This document shows, piece after piece, positions 6,594 through 15,533 of a DNA stretch of 34,713 nt. The notes beneath the pieces were generated by a model. That model was not told the DNA's origin, did no database searches, and saw only the letters and a program-made list of their open reading frames with translations. The stretch spans positions 1 through 34,713 of the forward strand of contig SXZT01000144.1 in the NCBI GenBank assembly GCA_005787785.1, given 5' to 3'. This DNA comes from Actinomycetota bacterium. GTDB taxonomy: Bacteria > Actinomycetota > Acidimicrobiia > Acidimicrobiales > Ilumatobacteraceae. Position 1 is the stretch's first letter, and each line of letters opens with the position of its first letter. Both the position numbers and the translations under genes were made by a program.

Positions 6594-8588
6594 ATGGCAA
6601 TCATTGAGCGTCCCGTCCCGGTCGGAGTCCCTGATATCCCCGCCCCGGCGACACCAACGCGCACCTTCGGTGCGCTGCGTCGACCGGTCGCGACCACGGG
6701 TTGGAAGTCGTGGGTCTTCACCGTCGACCACAAGAAGCTCGGCATCATGTACGGCGCCGTAGCGATGTTCTTTTTCATCGTCGGCGGTATCGAGGCCGTC
6801 CTGATTCGTCTGCAGTTGGCGGCACCCAACGGCAAGGTGCTGAGTGCCGACGTCTACAACCAGATGTTCACGATGCATGCCACGACGATGGTGTTCCTCT
6901 TCGTGATGCCCATGGCAGCGGCGTTTGCGAACTACTTCGTACCCTTGCAAATCGGCGCGCGCGACGTCGCGTTCCCGCGCATCAACGCCTTCGGTTTTTG
7001 GACCCTCGTGGGCGGCGGCATCATCGTCAACCTCTCATGGTTCTTCGGCGGTGCGGCTGACGGTGGTTGGTTCATGTATGCGCCGAACTCCGGACCCGTG
7101 TTTTCGCCGTCCAACGGCGTCGACTTCTGGGCGCTCGGTCTGCAGATCACGGGTATCGCTTCGCTGACGGGCGCGGTGAACCTGATCGTCACGGTGCTCA
7201 ACATGCGCGCACCCGGCATGAGTCTGATGAAGATGCCCGTCTTCACATGGCTGCAATTGGTTGTGCAGTTCCTCCTCCTTTTCGCCATACCGGTCATCAC
7301 CGTGGCGCTCTTCCTTCTCAGTTTCCAGCGCAGCTTCGGGGCAACGTTTTTCGACGTCTCGGCCGGAGCTGACCCATTGTTGTGGCAGCATTTGTTCTGG
7401 ATTTTTGGCCACCCCGAGGTGTACATCCTTGTCTTGCCCAGCTTCGGCATCATCTCCGAGGTGCTGCCGGTGTTCTCGAAGAAGCCCCTCTTCGGGTATC
7501 CATTCGTCGTCTTCTCCGGCGCGGCAATCGGTTTCGTCGGTTGGGGTGTGTGGGCCCACCACATGTTTGCCTCGGGTCTCGGCCCGGTGTCGGTGGCAGT
7601 GTTCTCGATCGCAACCATGGCGATCGCCGTCCCAACGGGCGTGAAGATCGTCAACTGGACGATGACGATCTGGGGTGGCAAGTTGAATTTCACCGCCGCC
7701 ATGCATTTCGCCATCGGTCTCGTGGTGCTCTTCACGATCGGCGGTCTCTCGGGCGTGACCCACGCCGTTGCGCCGTCCGACACGCAGCAAACCGACACCT
7801 ACTACATCGTCGCTCACTTCCATTACGTGCTCTTCGGCGGTGCGATCTTCGGTCTCTTTGCCGGCTTCTACTACTGGTGGCCGAAGATGTTCGGAAAGCA
7901 GTTGAATGAGCGCCTCGGTAAGGCGAACTTTTGGTTGATGGTCATCGGCATGAACATGACCTTCGGCCCGATGCACATGATCGGTCTCCAGGGGCAGCCT
8001 CGGCGTATGTACGTGTGGACCGAGGCACGCGCGGGCGAGGGCTTCTTCAATCTGGCGTTCTGGAACCGTGTGGCCTCGATCGGTTCGCTCGTGCTGTCGA
8101 TCGGTGTGCTGCTCTTCCTCATCAATGTGGTGAAAACCGCGCGCAGCAAACAAGTTGCACCGCTCGACCCGTGGGATGCACGCACGCTCGAGTGGATGAC
8201 CACGAGCCCGCCGAAGGAGCACAACTTCGATGCCATCCCGACTGTTCACCATCTCGACGAGTTCTTCCACCGCAAGTACGCACAGGACCCGGTGACGCAC
8301 GAAATCAAGCAGGTTGCAACGGCCGAGGACATCATGCGGGATCAGGAAGCGAATGCCGACAAGCACATCCACATGCCTTCGCCGTCGTACTGGCCGATCA
8401 TCCTCGCCGGTGGTCTGCCGGTGATCGCCCTTGGCGTCATCTACGCGATCCCGGTCGCGATCGTGGGTGCCGCGATTGTCGTCCTGGCGATGTATGGCTG
8501 GTCGCTGGAGCCTTCGACGGCTCCCGACACCGATTTCGATCCCCCTGCTTCGGGGGATGGCACGAAGGAGTTGGCTCCCCTTGGCTGA
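6594..8588 (+). CDS. ctaD: Cytochrome c oxidase subunit I (aa3-type, A1 proton channel)
   Basis: This is the catalytic subunit that reduces O2 to water and pumps protons. All ligands are present: H95 (FTMHATTM, low-spin heme a), H273 and crosslinked Y277 in GHPEVY, H322-H323, and H408/H410 in AHFHYV. Glu275 of HPEVY and the NYF...IGARD segment mark the D-channel of A1-type oxidases. The 664-residue length exceeds the usual 550 or so because of a C-terminal extension with two further hydrophobic segments (about 600-640) and a Pro/Asp-rich tail. The start at 6594 has GGAG at 6581-6584. It is the fifth gene of the block that begins at 1987, and its stop lies inside the ctaE start region. Confidence 0.97.
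   Translation: MAIIERPVPVGVPDIPAPATPTRTFGALRRPVATTGWKSWVFTVDHKKLGIMYGAVAMFFFIVGGIEAVLIRLQLAAPNGKVLSADVYNQMFTMHATTMVFLFVMPMAAAFANYFVPLQIGARDVAFPRINAFGFWTLVGGGIIVNLSWFFGGAADGGWFMYAPNSGPVFSPSNGVDFWALGLQITGIASLTGAVNLIVTVLNMRAPGMSLMKMPVFTWLQLVVQFLLLFAIPVITVALFLLSFQRSFGATFFDVSAGADPLLWQHLFWIFGHPEVYILVLPSFGIISEVLPVFSKKPLFGYPFVVFSGAAIGFVGWGVWAHHMFASGLGPVSVAVFSIATMAIAVPTGVKIVNWTMTIWGGKLNFTAAMHFAIGLVVLFTIGGLSGVTHAVAPSDTQQTDTYYIVAHFHYVLFGGAIFGLFAGFYYWWPKMFGKQLNERLGKANFWLMVIGMNMTFGPMHMIGLQGQPRRMYVWTEARAGEGFFNLAFWNRVASIGSLVLSIGVLLFLINVVKTARSKQVAPLDPWDARTLEWMTTSPPKEHNFDAIPTVHHLDEFFHRKYAQDPVTHEIKQVATAEDIMRDQEANADKHIHMPSPSYWPIILAGGLPVIALGVIYAIPVAIVGAAIVVLAMYGWSLEPSTAPDTDFDPPASGDGTKELAPLG
8565..8570 (+). promoter_or_regulatory. 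Ribosome binding site selecting the ctaE TTG start
   Basis: AAGGAG ends 10 nt before TTG 8581 and lies inside the last codons of ctaD. It supports initiation at TTG 8581 rather than at ATG 8557, which lies upstream of this site. Confidence 0.5.
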
Positions 8589-9183
8589 CGCAGCAGTTCA
8601 CCACGCCGACCACGGCCATCACACCTCGACCGGGCTGTCCAACAACAAGTTGGGTATGTGGCTCTTTCTCGGGTCTGAGTGCCTTCTCTTCGGCGGCCTC
8701 ATCAGCACCTACATGATTTACCGGGGTCGCGTGGGCGAGGGCCCGCGTCCCGGCAACGTGTTCGATATCCCGTTCACGTCGGTCAGCAGCTTTGTCTTGC
8801 TGATGAGTTCGCTCACGATGGTGCTTGCCGTTGCGGCCGCACAAAAGCGTGACGACCGCGGCACGACCCTGTGGCTCACGGTCACCGGCCTGCTTGGTGC
8901 GACATTCGTCGGTGGTCAGGTGTACGAGTTCACCGCCATGTACAACGAAGGCCTCGGTTTCACTACAAGCCTCTTCGGCTCGGCCTTCTACACGCTGACC
9001 GGTTTCCACGGCGTCCACGTCACCGTCGGCGTCATCATGTTGCTGTCGTTGGTCGGCATCATCAAGCGCAGCAGAGTTCCCGGCGACAAGGCGGAAGTGG
9101 TTGAGCTCGTCGGTTTGTATTGGCACTTCGTCGACGTTGTGTGGATCATCATTTTCACGCTCGTCTACCTGATCCCGACCTGA
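8581..9183 (+). CDS. ctaE: Cytochrome c oxidase subunit III
   Basis: Subunit III stabilises the subunit I active site and supports the proton uptake path. The protein is 200 residues with five hydrophobic helices. Conserved elements include LGMWLFLGSECLLFGGL, GQVYEFTAM (the conserved Glu), GFHGVHVTVG and YWHFVDVVWI at the C-terminus. The TTG start at 8581 was chosen because it gives family-typical length and sits 10 nt after AAGGAG; the ATG at 8557 would add eight residues (MARRSWLP). It overlaps the ctaD stop by 8 nt. The His-rich N-terminus (HHADHGHH) precedes the first helix. Compare the ligand-poor paralog at 3612-4217. Confidence 0.95.
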   Translation: MADAAVHHADHGHHTSTGLSNNKLGMWLFLGSECLLFGGLISTYMIYRGRVGEGPRPGNVFDIPFTSVSSFVLLMSSLTMVLAVAAAQKRDDRGTTLWLTVTGLLGATFVGGQVYEFTAMYNEGLGFTTSLFGSAFYTLTGFHGVHVTVGVIMLLSLVGIIKRSRVPGDKAEVVELVGLYWHFVDVVWIIIFTLVYLIPT

Positions 9184-9211
9184 CATTGCTCCGGTACAAG
9201 AGGTTTACACC

Positions 9212-9547
9212 ATGACTACGACCGCAGAACACGCAGAACACACCGGCCACGAAGCCCACGACGAGCATGCCGAACACGGCATGAGCACGGCTGGGTACGT
9301 CAAGGTTGCGATGATTCTCGCTGCGCTGACTGCACTGGAAGTAGCGACCTATTTCGTCGACTTCGGCCCGTTCTTCATGCCGGTTCTGTTGGTGCTCATG
9401 TGCGTGAAGTTCTTCATCGTCGTCTCGTATTTCATGCATCTGAAGTTCGACAACAAGATCTTCAGTTTCATGTTCTATGCAGGGCTGTTCCTGGCCATCG
9501 GGGTCTACGCTGCCTTCCTTGCAACCTTCAAGTTCTTTTCTGCCTGA
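9212..9547 (+). CDS. ctaF: Cytochrome c oxidase subunit IV family protein
   Basis: This small membrane protein (111 residues) has a His/Glu-rich N-terminal tail (residues 6-24) and three hydrophobic helices, as in the CyoD/COX4 prokaryotic family. The LMCVKFFIVVSYFMHLKFD segment is the family hallmark. It follows ctaE by 28 nt with AGAGG upstream of the ATG. It likely stabilises the oxidase during assembly. The His-rich tail could chelate copper or zinc, but that is only inference from composition. Confidence 0.88.
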   Translation: MTTTAEHAEHTGHEAHDEHAEHGMSTAGYVKVAMILAALTALEVATYFVDFGPFFMPVLLVLMCVKFFIVVSYFMHLKFDNKIFSFMFYAGLFLAIGVYAAFLATFKFFSA

Positions 9548-9568
9548 CAAGTTCCCTGCGGAGGCGCA

Positions 9569-10462
9569 ATGATTGCCGAGTCAGCCAACCCCCTACTCGA
9601 CCCCTGGAGATTCCAAGCCCACCCTGAACTGTGGCTGCTCGTGGGGTTTCTCATCGTCGCGTACGTCTATTCGGTTCGTGTCATCGGACCTCAGGCAGTG
9701 CCGTCCGGGCCGGTTGTCACGCGCCGTAACATCACCGCCTTCGTCGCGGCAGTGACGTTGTTGCTGATCGCCTCCGACTGGCCGATGCATGACCTCGCCG
9801 AGGAGTACCTGTACTCGATGCACATGCTGCAGCACATGGCACTCTCGTACTTCGTTCCGCCCCTCGCGCTTCTTGCGTTGCCCGAATGGATGTTCCGTGC
9901 GCTGATCGGTGAAGGTCGCGCATACCGCGTCGTGCGTTGGTTCTCCAAACCCGTCACCGCGGGCGTGCTCTTCAATGTCGTCGTGATGGCGACCCACATC
10001 CCCGGGTTGGTGAACCGCAGCGCGTCGAGCAGTCCACTCCACTACTCGCTCCACGTTCTCGTGGTGACGTCGGCTTTGTTGATGTGGATCCCGATCTGCG
10101 GCCCGGCGACCGAATTCCGCATTGGGTACGGGGGCAAGATGATCTACCTCTTCCTCATGTCGATCGTGCCGACCGTGCCCGCGGGCTGGCTCACCTTTGC
10201 CGAAGGCACCGTGTACAAGCACTACGACATGCCCGTCCGCGTGTGGGGCCTGTCGGTCGCAACGGACCAACAGGTCGCCGGCGCGATCATGAAGATCGGT
10301 GGCAGCATCTTCCTGTGGTCGGTCGTGATCTTCATGTTCTTCAAGCGCTTCGCCGGGAACTTCAATGCCGAGCAGAATTACGTCCGCGACACGACATTGA
10401 CATTCGAGGAAGTCGAGCGGGTTTTCGAGAAGACCCCACCGGCTCCTGAGCCGCGGCGCTGA
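9569..10462 (+). CDS. ctaG: caa3-type oxidase assembly protein CtaG
   Basis: This polytopic membrane protein (297 residues) belongs to the caa3_CtaG family, which is needed for copper-dependent assembly of caa3 oxidases. Evidence is the HMLQHMALSYFVPPLALLALPEW segment with paired histidines, further conserved His residues in the membrane (HIPGLVN, HYSLHVLV) and the overall helix pattern of about seven segments. GGAGG at about 9560 precedes the ATG. It is the last gene of the oxidase unit. Its stop abuts the stop of the convergent ABC permease gene with no intergenic bases, so any terminator must lie in coding sequence. Confidence 0.9.
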   Translation: MIAESANPLLDPWRFQAHPELWLLVGFLIVAYVYSVRVIGPQAVPSGPVVTRRNITAFVAAVTLLLIASDWPMHDLAEEYLYSMHMLQHMALSYFVPPLALLALPEWMFRALIGEGRAYRVVRWFSKPVTAGVLFNVVVMATHIPGLVNRSASSSPLHYSLHVLVVTSALLMWIPICGPATEFRIGYGGKMIYLFLMSIVPTVPAGWLTFAEGTVYKHYDMPVRVWGLSVATDQQVAGAIMKIGGSIFLWSVVIFMFFKRFAGNFNAEQNYVRDTTLTFEEVERVFEKTPPAPEPRR

Positions 10463-11188
10463 CTAACTCCAGCGGAAAGTGCGGGCCGCGACCATCGGCA
10501 TGATGATCGCCCAGGCGCCCAACACGAGCCACGACGTGGCCGTGTGCGCACCCGTCGACATGAGTGAGTCGGCGAGCACATCTGCAAGAGCATGGGTCGG
10601 CGTTGCTCGGCCGATCACTTCAAGGAATGCCGGCAGGCGGTCGAGCGGAAAGAGCACCCCGCCGAGCAGCAAGAGGACGAGGTAAAGCCCGTTCGCCGCG
10701 GCCAGATTCACCTCGCCGCGAAGATTGCCCGCGAGGGTGAGGCCTATCCCTGCGAATGCAAACGTGCCGACGACAACCGCGGCGAGTGCGAACAGCCAGT
10801 TTGCCGACGCAGGTCCCCATCCGAGCGTGAGCCCGAGGGCGACGAGCAGTGCCATCTGCACCGCCTCGACGCACGCGACGGCGATGGTCTTTGCCACGAT
10901 GAGTCGACCCGTGCCAAGGGGGGTCGCGGCGAGACGCTTGAGCACGAGATACGAGCGCTCGAATCCGGTCGCGATGCCGAGGCTGACCATCGACGTGCTC
11001 ATGATGGCGAGGGCGAGGATGCCCGGTACGAGAAAGTCGACGGGTTCGTCGGTGTCGGTGGGCAGGATGTCGACGCTGCCGAAGAACCCCAACAGGAGAA
11101 GTGGAATTCCGAGGGTGACGAGCAGCTGCTCGCCGTTGCGCCGTACGAGTGACAACTCGGCACCGATCTGTGCGCTCAATGGGCTCAT
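10463..11188 (-). CDS. ABC-2 type transporter permease
   Basis: This 241-residue membrane protein has six hydrophobic segments, as expected for the permease of an ABC-2 exporter. Examples are LLVTLGIPLLLLGFFG near the N-terminus and the LVLLLLGGVLFPLDRLP signature near the fifth helix. LSLVRRNGEQLL before helix 1 and TSMVSLGIATGFERSY are characteristic of the daunorubicin-type family. It starts with an ATG overlapping the stop of the ATPase gene (ATGA), so the two form a two-gene exporter. The substrate cannot be read from the sequence; drug, lipid or polysaccharide export are all possible. Confidence 0.85.
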   Translation of the reverse strand: MSPLSAQIGAELSLVRRNGEQLLVTLGIPLLLLGFFGSVDILPTDTDEPVDFLVPGILALAIMSTSMVSLGIATGFERSYLVLKRLAATPLGTGRLIVAKTIAVACVEAVQMALLVALGLTLGWGPASANWLFALAAVVVGTFAFAGIGLTLAGNLRGEVNLAAANGLYLVLLLLGGVLFPLDRLPAFLEVIGRATPTHALADVLADSLMSTGAHTATSWLVLGAWAIIMPMVAARTFRWS

Positions 11189-12099
11189 GACCCCTTGTCC
11201 TTCGTGAGCATACGAAAGATGTCTTCGAGTCGTTCGCCACCAACGTTCAAGTCGTGCAGCGGTAGCGAGTTCGACCCCAACCAGACGGAGATGCGCGACA
11301 CGAGATCGCTCGCCATCGATGAGTCGGGTGAAGAGAAACTGATGGTGAATTCGTCGTTGTTCTCGGCGACGTCGAGACCGACGTGTCGGGCAAGTGCGGC
11401 AGCATCAAGTGAGGACGACGAGCGGAAGCGCACGGTCGTGCGGGAAGAACGCAGATTGGCGAGTGTGCTGTTGGCGACGATCTGTCCCCGGTTGAAAAGC
11501 ACCACCTGATCGGCCAGTCGCTCGGCCTCGTCCAGTTCATGGGTGGCCAGAACCACGGCGCACCCCTCACCGGCGAGATCGCGAATGATTCCGCGCACGT
11601 CGTCGCGGCCGTTGACATCGACGCCGGAGGTCGGTTCGTCGAGGAAAGCAACGCGAGGGCGTGCCGCGAGGGCAAGTGCGAGACACAGCCGCTGTTTCTC
11701 GCCACCCGACAGGCGTCGCCACATGGCGGTCGCTCGTTCTGCCAAGCCGACCCGCGCGACGAGTTCGTCGGCCGATGCACCACGGTTGTACAGCCGGCAG
11801 AACTGGGCCACCGTTTCGCCGACACGGGCGCTGGGGTAGACGCCTCCATCCTGGAGCATCACGCCGACTTCGCGGTGCAACTCTGTGCGTTGCGTCCAGG
11901 GGTCAAGACCGAGCACCCGTGCGGAGCCCGATGTCGGACGGCGGAAGCCTTCGCAGATTTCGATGGTACTTGTCTTGCCCGCGCCATTGGGTCCGAGTAC
12001 AGCCGTGACTTCACCGAATGCTGCGGTGAACGACACCCCGTCGACTGCCCGGAGCGGGCCGTAGTGAACGCTCAGGTTCTCGACTTCGACGGCCGCCAT
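11185..12099 (-). CDS. ABC transporter ATP-binding protein
   Basis: This is the nucleotide-binding subunit (304 residues) of an ABC-2 exporter. Walker A is GPNGAGKTST near residue 38, the Q-loop contains MLQDGG, the signature is RLSGGEKQRL, Walker B is RVAFLDEPTSGVD and the H-loop is LATHELDEAE. A C-terminal domain of about 90 residues follows, as in drug-exporter ATPases. The start at 12099 (MAAVEVENLSVHYG) gives the standard N-terminus and lies 7 nt after a TACGCT box, pointing to a leaderless mRNA. The stop overlaps the permease start. It diverges from serS across 42 bp. Confidence 0.93.
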   Translation of the reverse strand: MAAVEVENLSVHYGPLRAVDGVSFTAAFGEVTAVLGPNGAGKTSTIEICEGFRRPTSGSARVLGLDPWTQRTELHREVGVMLQDGGVYPSARVGETVAQFCRLYNRGASADELVARVGLAERATAMWRRLSGGEKQRLCLALALAARPRVAFLDEPTSGVDVNGRDDVRGIIRDLAGEGCAVVLATHELDEAERLADQVVLFNRGQIVANSTLANLRSSRTTVRFRSSSSLDAAALARHVGLDVAENNDEFTISFSSPDSSMASDLVSRISVWLGSNSLPLHDLNVGGERLEDIFRMLTKDKGS

Positions 12100-12106
12100 T
12101 ACCCCA

Positions 12107-12112
12107 AGCGTA
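12107..12112 (-). promoter_or_regulatory. Candidate -10 box for leaderless ABC ATPase mRNA
   Basis: TACGCT (TANNNT type) on the minus strand ends 7 nt before the ATG at 12099. This spacing puts the transcription start at or next to the start codon. No clear -35 was found. Confidence 0.4.
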
Positions 12113-12141
12113 CGGGGGAGGGCAGGTAGCCTTCTCATCCT

Positions 12142-13434
12142 GTGATCGACGTCCGTTTGCTGCGCAATACCCCCGATGCTGTGCGGGCCGCAATGGAGCG
12201 TCGCGCAAAGCCCGACCTGATCGAGCAACTCGACCACGCGGTGCGCCTCGATGCCCGACTGCGGGACATCGTTGTCGAGCGCGACGAAGTGCGTCGGCAG
12301 GTCAACGACATCTCCAAGCAAGTTGGCGCGCTGCGCAAGGCCGACGATACGGCCGGTGCCTCGGCACTGATGACGCAAAGTCGCGATCTCGGGGCTCGTG
12401 AAAACGGCCTTGCTGCCGAGTCGGTCGAGGTCGAGGCCACCCTGCGCGATGTCATGCTGCGCATTCCGAACATGCCCCATACCGATGCACCGGACGGCAC
12501 GGGTGACCACGAAAACCCTGTCATCGTCGGCCCGAACAACATGCCGGCGTCGTTCGCTGCCCACCAACTCATCCCGCACTGGGAGACCGCCGAGCAATTG
12601 GGCATTCTTGACAACGAACGTGCCGTGAAAATTTCGGGTGCGATGTTCACGATGCAGCGTGGCCTCGGCGCGACGCTTTCACGGGCACTGTGTCAGTACG
12701 CCCTCGACTTGAATGCCGATGCATTTGAAGAGGTACGTCCTCCGTCGCTCGTCACCTCTGCCACGCTCACCGCCACCGGCCAGTTGCCGAAGTTCGCCGA
12801 CGACGCCTATCTGATCGAACGCGACGACCTGTGGTGCATCCCGACCGCCGAGGTGCCGCTCACCTCCATCTACGCCGGCGAGATCCTCCATGACGACGAA
12901 ATGCCGAAACGCCTCATGGCGTACTCGCCGTGCTACCGGCGCGAGGCAGGTTCGGCCGGCCGTGACACGCGGGGAATGCTGCGCGCCCACGAGTTCGACA
13001 AGGTTGAAATATTCGCTCTCGCGCTGCCCGAGCAGGCTCCCGACTTGTTGATGGAACTGCGTAATCGGGCCGAGCGGCTCATCTCGGGTCTCGGCTTGCC
13101 GTACCGCATCATCGAGATCTGCACGGGCGACATGGGCCAAAGCCATCACCGCAGTTTCGACATCGAGGTGTATGCCCCCGGCTGCGACGCGTGGCTCGAG
13201 GTCAGTTCGGTCAGTTGGTTTTCCGACTACCAGGCGCGTCGCGCCGACATCCGCGTGAAGCGCGGCACGCAGAAGGGAACGGAAATTGCCCACACCCTGA
13301 ACGGTTCGGCGCTTGCCGTGCCGCGCGTATGGGCGGCGATTCTCGAGAATTTCCGCGAGGAAGACGGTTCGGTCACCGTTCCCCCCGCACTGCGTCCGTA
13401 CATGCGCGGTGCCGAGCGCATCACGAAACCATGA
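12142..13434 (+). CDS. serS: Seryl-tRNA synthetase
   Basis: This class II synthetase charges tRNA-Ser and tRNA-Sec with serine. It is 430 residues, the usual length. The N-terminal coiled-coil arm (about residues 1-105) begins MIDVRLLRNTPDAVRAAMERR. Motif 2 is CYRREAGSAGRDTRGMLRAH, with EFDKVE following, and motif 3 is LNGSALAVPRVWAAILEN. The start is GTG at 12142 and matches the family N-terminus. A TAGCCT box lies 9 nt upstream (12127-12132). The stop codon overlaps the pdxH start (ATGA). Confidence 0.97.
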   Translation: MIDVRLLRNTPDAVRAAMERRAKPDLIEQLDHAVRLDARLRDIVVERDEVRRQVNDISKQVGALRKADDTAGASALMTQSRDLGARENGLAAESVEVEATLRDVMLRIPNMPHTDAPDGTGDHENPVIVGPNNMPASFAAHQLIPHWETAEQLGILDNERAVKISGAMFTMQRGLGATLSRALCQYALDLNADAFEEVRPPSLVTSATLTATGQLPKFADDAYLIERDDLWCIPTAEVPLTSIYAGEILHDDEMPKRLMAYSPCYRREAGSAGRDTRGMLRAHEFDKVEIFALALPEQAPDLLMELRNRAERLISGLGLPYRIIEICTGDMGQSHHRSFDIEVYAPGCDAWLEVSSVSWFSDYQARRADIRVKRGTQKGTEIAHTLNGSALAVPRVWAAILENFREEDGSVTVPPALRPYMRGAERITKP

Positions 13435-14072
13435 GCCTGCGCGACCGACGCGTGCAGTACGAGACCGCGGGTCTCGATCTGGGGGACCTCGAAGCGTCAC
13501 CCATCGTGCAGTGGCAGCGTTGGTACGACCAGGCAGCCGATGGGGGGGTAGCCGAGCCGAACGCGATGACCGTGTCGACGATCGCCGACGATGGCGCTCC
13601 AGATGCACGCGTCGTTCTCGTGCGTGCCGTGGATGAGCGAGGCTTCGTCTTCTTCACGAATTACGACAGCGCAAAAGGGCGGCAGATCGACGATGATCCG
13701 GTCGCTGCCGCAACCTTCGCATGGCTCGACCTGCACCGTCAGGTGCGTGTGCGGGGCACCGTCGAGCGCGTCGGCGAACGCGAAAGCGACGAGTATTTTG
13801 CGTCACGGCCCCGCGACTCGCAGATCGGTGCGTGGGCGTCGCCGCAGTCGCAACCCATCGCCGACCGTGCAGCGTTGATGGAACGTGTCGACGAGATGTC
13901 GTCACGTTTCGAGGGCGCCGTCGTTCCGCGTCCGTCGCACTGGGGTGGCTTTCGCCTGCGGCCGATCAGCATCGAGTTCTGGCAGGGACGACCCAACCGT
14001 TTGCACGACCGCTTCCGCTACACCCGCGGCACTGAACCTGCCGGCTGGACGATCGAACGTCTCGCCCCGTAG
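13431..14072 (+). CDS. pdxH: Pyridoxamine 5'-phosphate oxidase
   Basis: This FMN-dependent enzyme oxidises pyridoxamine or pyridoxine 5'-phosphate to pyridoxal 5'-phosphate. The 213-residue protein has the split-barrel FMN-binding sequence: ARVVLVRAVDERGFVFFTNYDSAKG, then HRQVRVRGTVERV, SRPRDSQIGAWASPQS and the C-terminal WGGFRLRPISIEFWQGRPNRLHDR with the conserved substrate-binding Arg and His. The ATG at 13431 overlaps the serS stop. It ends 5 nt before the convergent gene's stop. Its coupling with serS links PLP supply with serine use only loosely; this may simply be a compact genome. Confidence 0.95.
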   Translation: MSLRDRRVQYETAGLDLGDLEASPIVQWQRWYDQAADGGVAEPNAMTVSTIADDGAPDARVVLVRAVDERGFVFFTNYDSAKGRQIDDDPVAAATFAWLDLHRQVRVRGTVERVGERESDEYFASRPRDSQIGAWASPQSQPIADRAALMERVDEMSSRFEGAVVPRPSHWGGFRLRPISIEFWQGRPNRLHDRFRYTRGTEPAGWTIERLAP

Positions 14073-14077
14073 GCGAT

Positions 14078-14692
14078 TCAGCCCGGCAGAGGAAAAGTCC
14101 GCGCAGCGGCAGCCAAAGCTTCGACCAAGCCCTGCGAGTGGGGGTTCAGCCCCGGGCCCTCCCAGTCCCAAAAGAGGGGACTCGTGCCGCGCACACGCGG
14201 GGGAAGTTCCAACTGCGCCCCGCCGAGACGCGGCAGGTTGACGGGATTCTTCGGATGCAGGCCGCGTAGTTCCTGGGGAATCGTGTCGAGGTCGGTCCGA
14301 ACGTCGTAGGCGGGCAGGCGTTCGCGAATGTGTGCTCCGACATGGTGCGCGAGGTCTCGGTTCGACCCACCGAGCAGCAGCGACGCCCACATGCCCATGC
14401 GTCCGTAGCCGTGGACGGTGACGACGATGTCGACGTTGGCGAAGAACTCGGTCAGTTTCTCGGAATGTTCGGGCGTCACCTTTGTGGACGGAATGTGCCA
14501 CTCCATGCCGACGGGTTGGTGCACGCCGTAGTACGAGGCGTTCGACAACTCCGCCGCTGCGCGCGCGATGACGTCGGTCATCTCTTCGAGACCACCACCG
14601 TGGTACGCCATGAAACCGAATCGACCACGCAACTCCAGCACTTCTTCGACACCTTCGTGGGCGAGGAGTTGGTCAAACACGCGGAGCTCCAT
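14078..14692 (-). CDS. Poly-gamma-glutamate hydrolase family protein
   Basis: This 204-residue protein resembles the phage-type poly-gamma-glutamate hydrolase family (PF05908-like), Zn-dependent amidases with a carboxypeptidase-like fold. Candidate zinc ligands lie in FMAYHGGGLEEM (His and Glu) and VVTVHGYG (His). Other segments are SYYGVHQPVGMEWHIPSTKV and LLGGSNRDLAHHV. No signal peptide is seen, so a cytoplasmic location is likely unless secretion is atypical. ATG 14692 (MELRVFDQLL) overlaps the ccdA end by 20 nt; ATG 14737 would overlap more. It is the fourth gene of the whiB-tlpA-ccdA unit. The real substrate is not known. Confidence 0.7.
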   Translation of the reverse strand: MELRVFDQLLAHEGVEEVLELRGRFGFMAYHGGGLEEMTDVIARAAAELSNASYYGVHQPVGMEWHIPSTKVTPEHSEKLTEFFANVDIVVTVHGYGRMGMWASLLLGGSNRDLAHHVGAHIRERLPAYDVRTDLDTIPQELRGLHPKNPVNLPRLGGAQLELPPRVRGTSPLFWDWEGPGLNPHSQGLVEALAAAARTFPLPG

Positions 14693-15533
14693 TGTTGCGG
14701 CGCCCGCCGAACCGGACGACTGCACCGGCAAGGGCAATCACGCCACCGAAGACGAGCGCCAGTTTCCACGCACCCTGACGCTGGAGGAACGTTGCGAGGT
14801 CACTCTGCCAGCGGTCGACGCGGCTGACGAACGAACCGTAGTCACGCTCTGCGATGGCGGCGTACCAATACCACGTCAGATAAAGGCCGGTGAGGAGCAC
14901 GAGCACGGCCGATACCCGGTCGAGGTATTGCATTCCGTTGCGCAGCACGCGCAGGAGACCCCCCTTTGCAAAGGCGAGAGACACCGTGAGAGCCGTCACG
15001 ATGGCACCCATGCCGAGCCCATAGAGGGCAACGCTCAACATGCCCGAGAAGAAACCGTGAACGTTGATTGACCCGAGAATGACCGACGTGAGAAAGCCGA
15101 TCGTGCAGCCGATCGATGCGACCGCGTACGCGATGCCGAAGAGAAACATCGATCCGAACGTGCGGGTTTTCCCCGTTGCAATGTTGGGCGTGATGATGCG
15201 GGGTTTCCACCCGGCAAGCATTGCGACGCCCATGACGACGAGCGCGATGCCGATCACGATCGACACGTACTTCGCATTGCGCTCGATCGCGTTCGTGAAG
15301 AGCCGCGAGACGGAACCCACGATGATGAAGACGGCAATGAAGCCCGAGGATGTCGCGACACCCACACGCAGTGCTCGGGCAAGTGACGTGCGCTGAGAGT
15401 CAGCGGGCCGTGATCCTTCGAGGCCGAGGAAGAACATGAGATACGTGGGCAACAGCACGAAACCGCACGGATTGATCGCGGCGAGCACGCCGAGCACGAA
15501 GCTGTATGCGAAGTTTCCTTCGAGTGCGATCAT
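14673..15533 (-). CDS. ccdA: Cytochrome c biogenesis / thiol transporter CcdA
   Basis: This integral membrane protein of the DsbD/CcdA family passes reducing equivalents from cytoplasmic thioredoxin to extracytoplasmic thioredoxins such as TlpA/ResA. The two redox cysteines are C23 (INPCGFVLLP) and C143 (ASIGCTIGF). Six or more transmembrane segments are seen over 286 residues, with a basic C-terminal tail. The ATG at 15533 overlaps the tlpA stop (ATGA). The neighbouring TlpA is the probable partner. A cytochrome c (the CtaC domain) is encoded in the same window, consistent with a need for apocytochrome thiol reduction. Confidence 0.93.
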   Translation of the reverse strand: MIALEGNFAYSFVLGVLAAINPCGFVLLPTYLMFFLGLEGSRPADSQRTSLARALRVGVATSSGFIAVFIIVGSVSRLFTNAIERNAKYVSIVIGIALVVMGVAMLAGWKPRIITPNIATGKTRTFGSMFLFGIAYAVASIGCTIGFLTSVILGSINVHGFFSGMLSVALYGLGMGAIVTALTVSLAFAKGGLLRVLRNGMQYLDRVSAVLVLLTGLYLTWYWYAAIAERDYGSFVSRVDRWQSDLATFLQRQGAWKLALVFGGVIALAGAVVRFGGRRNNGAPRV

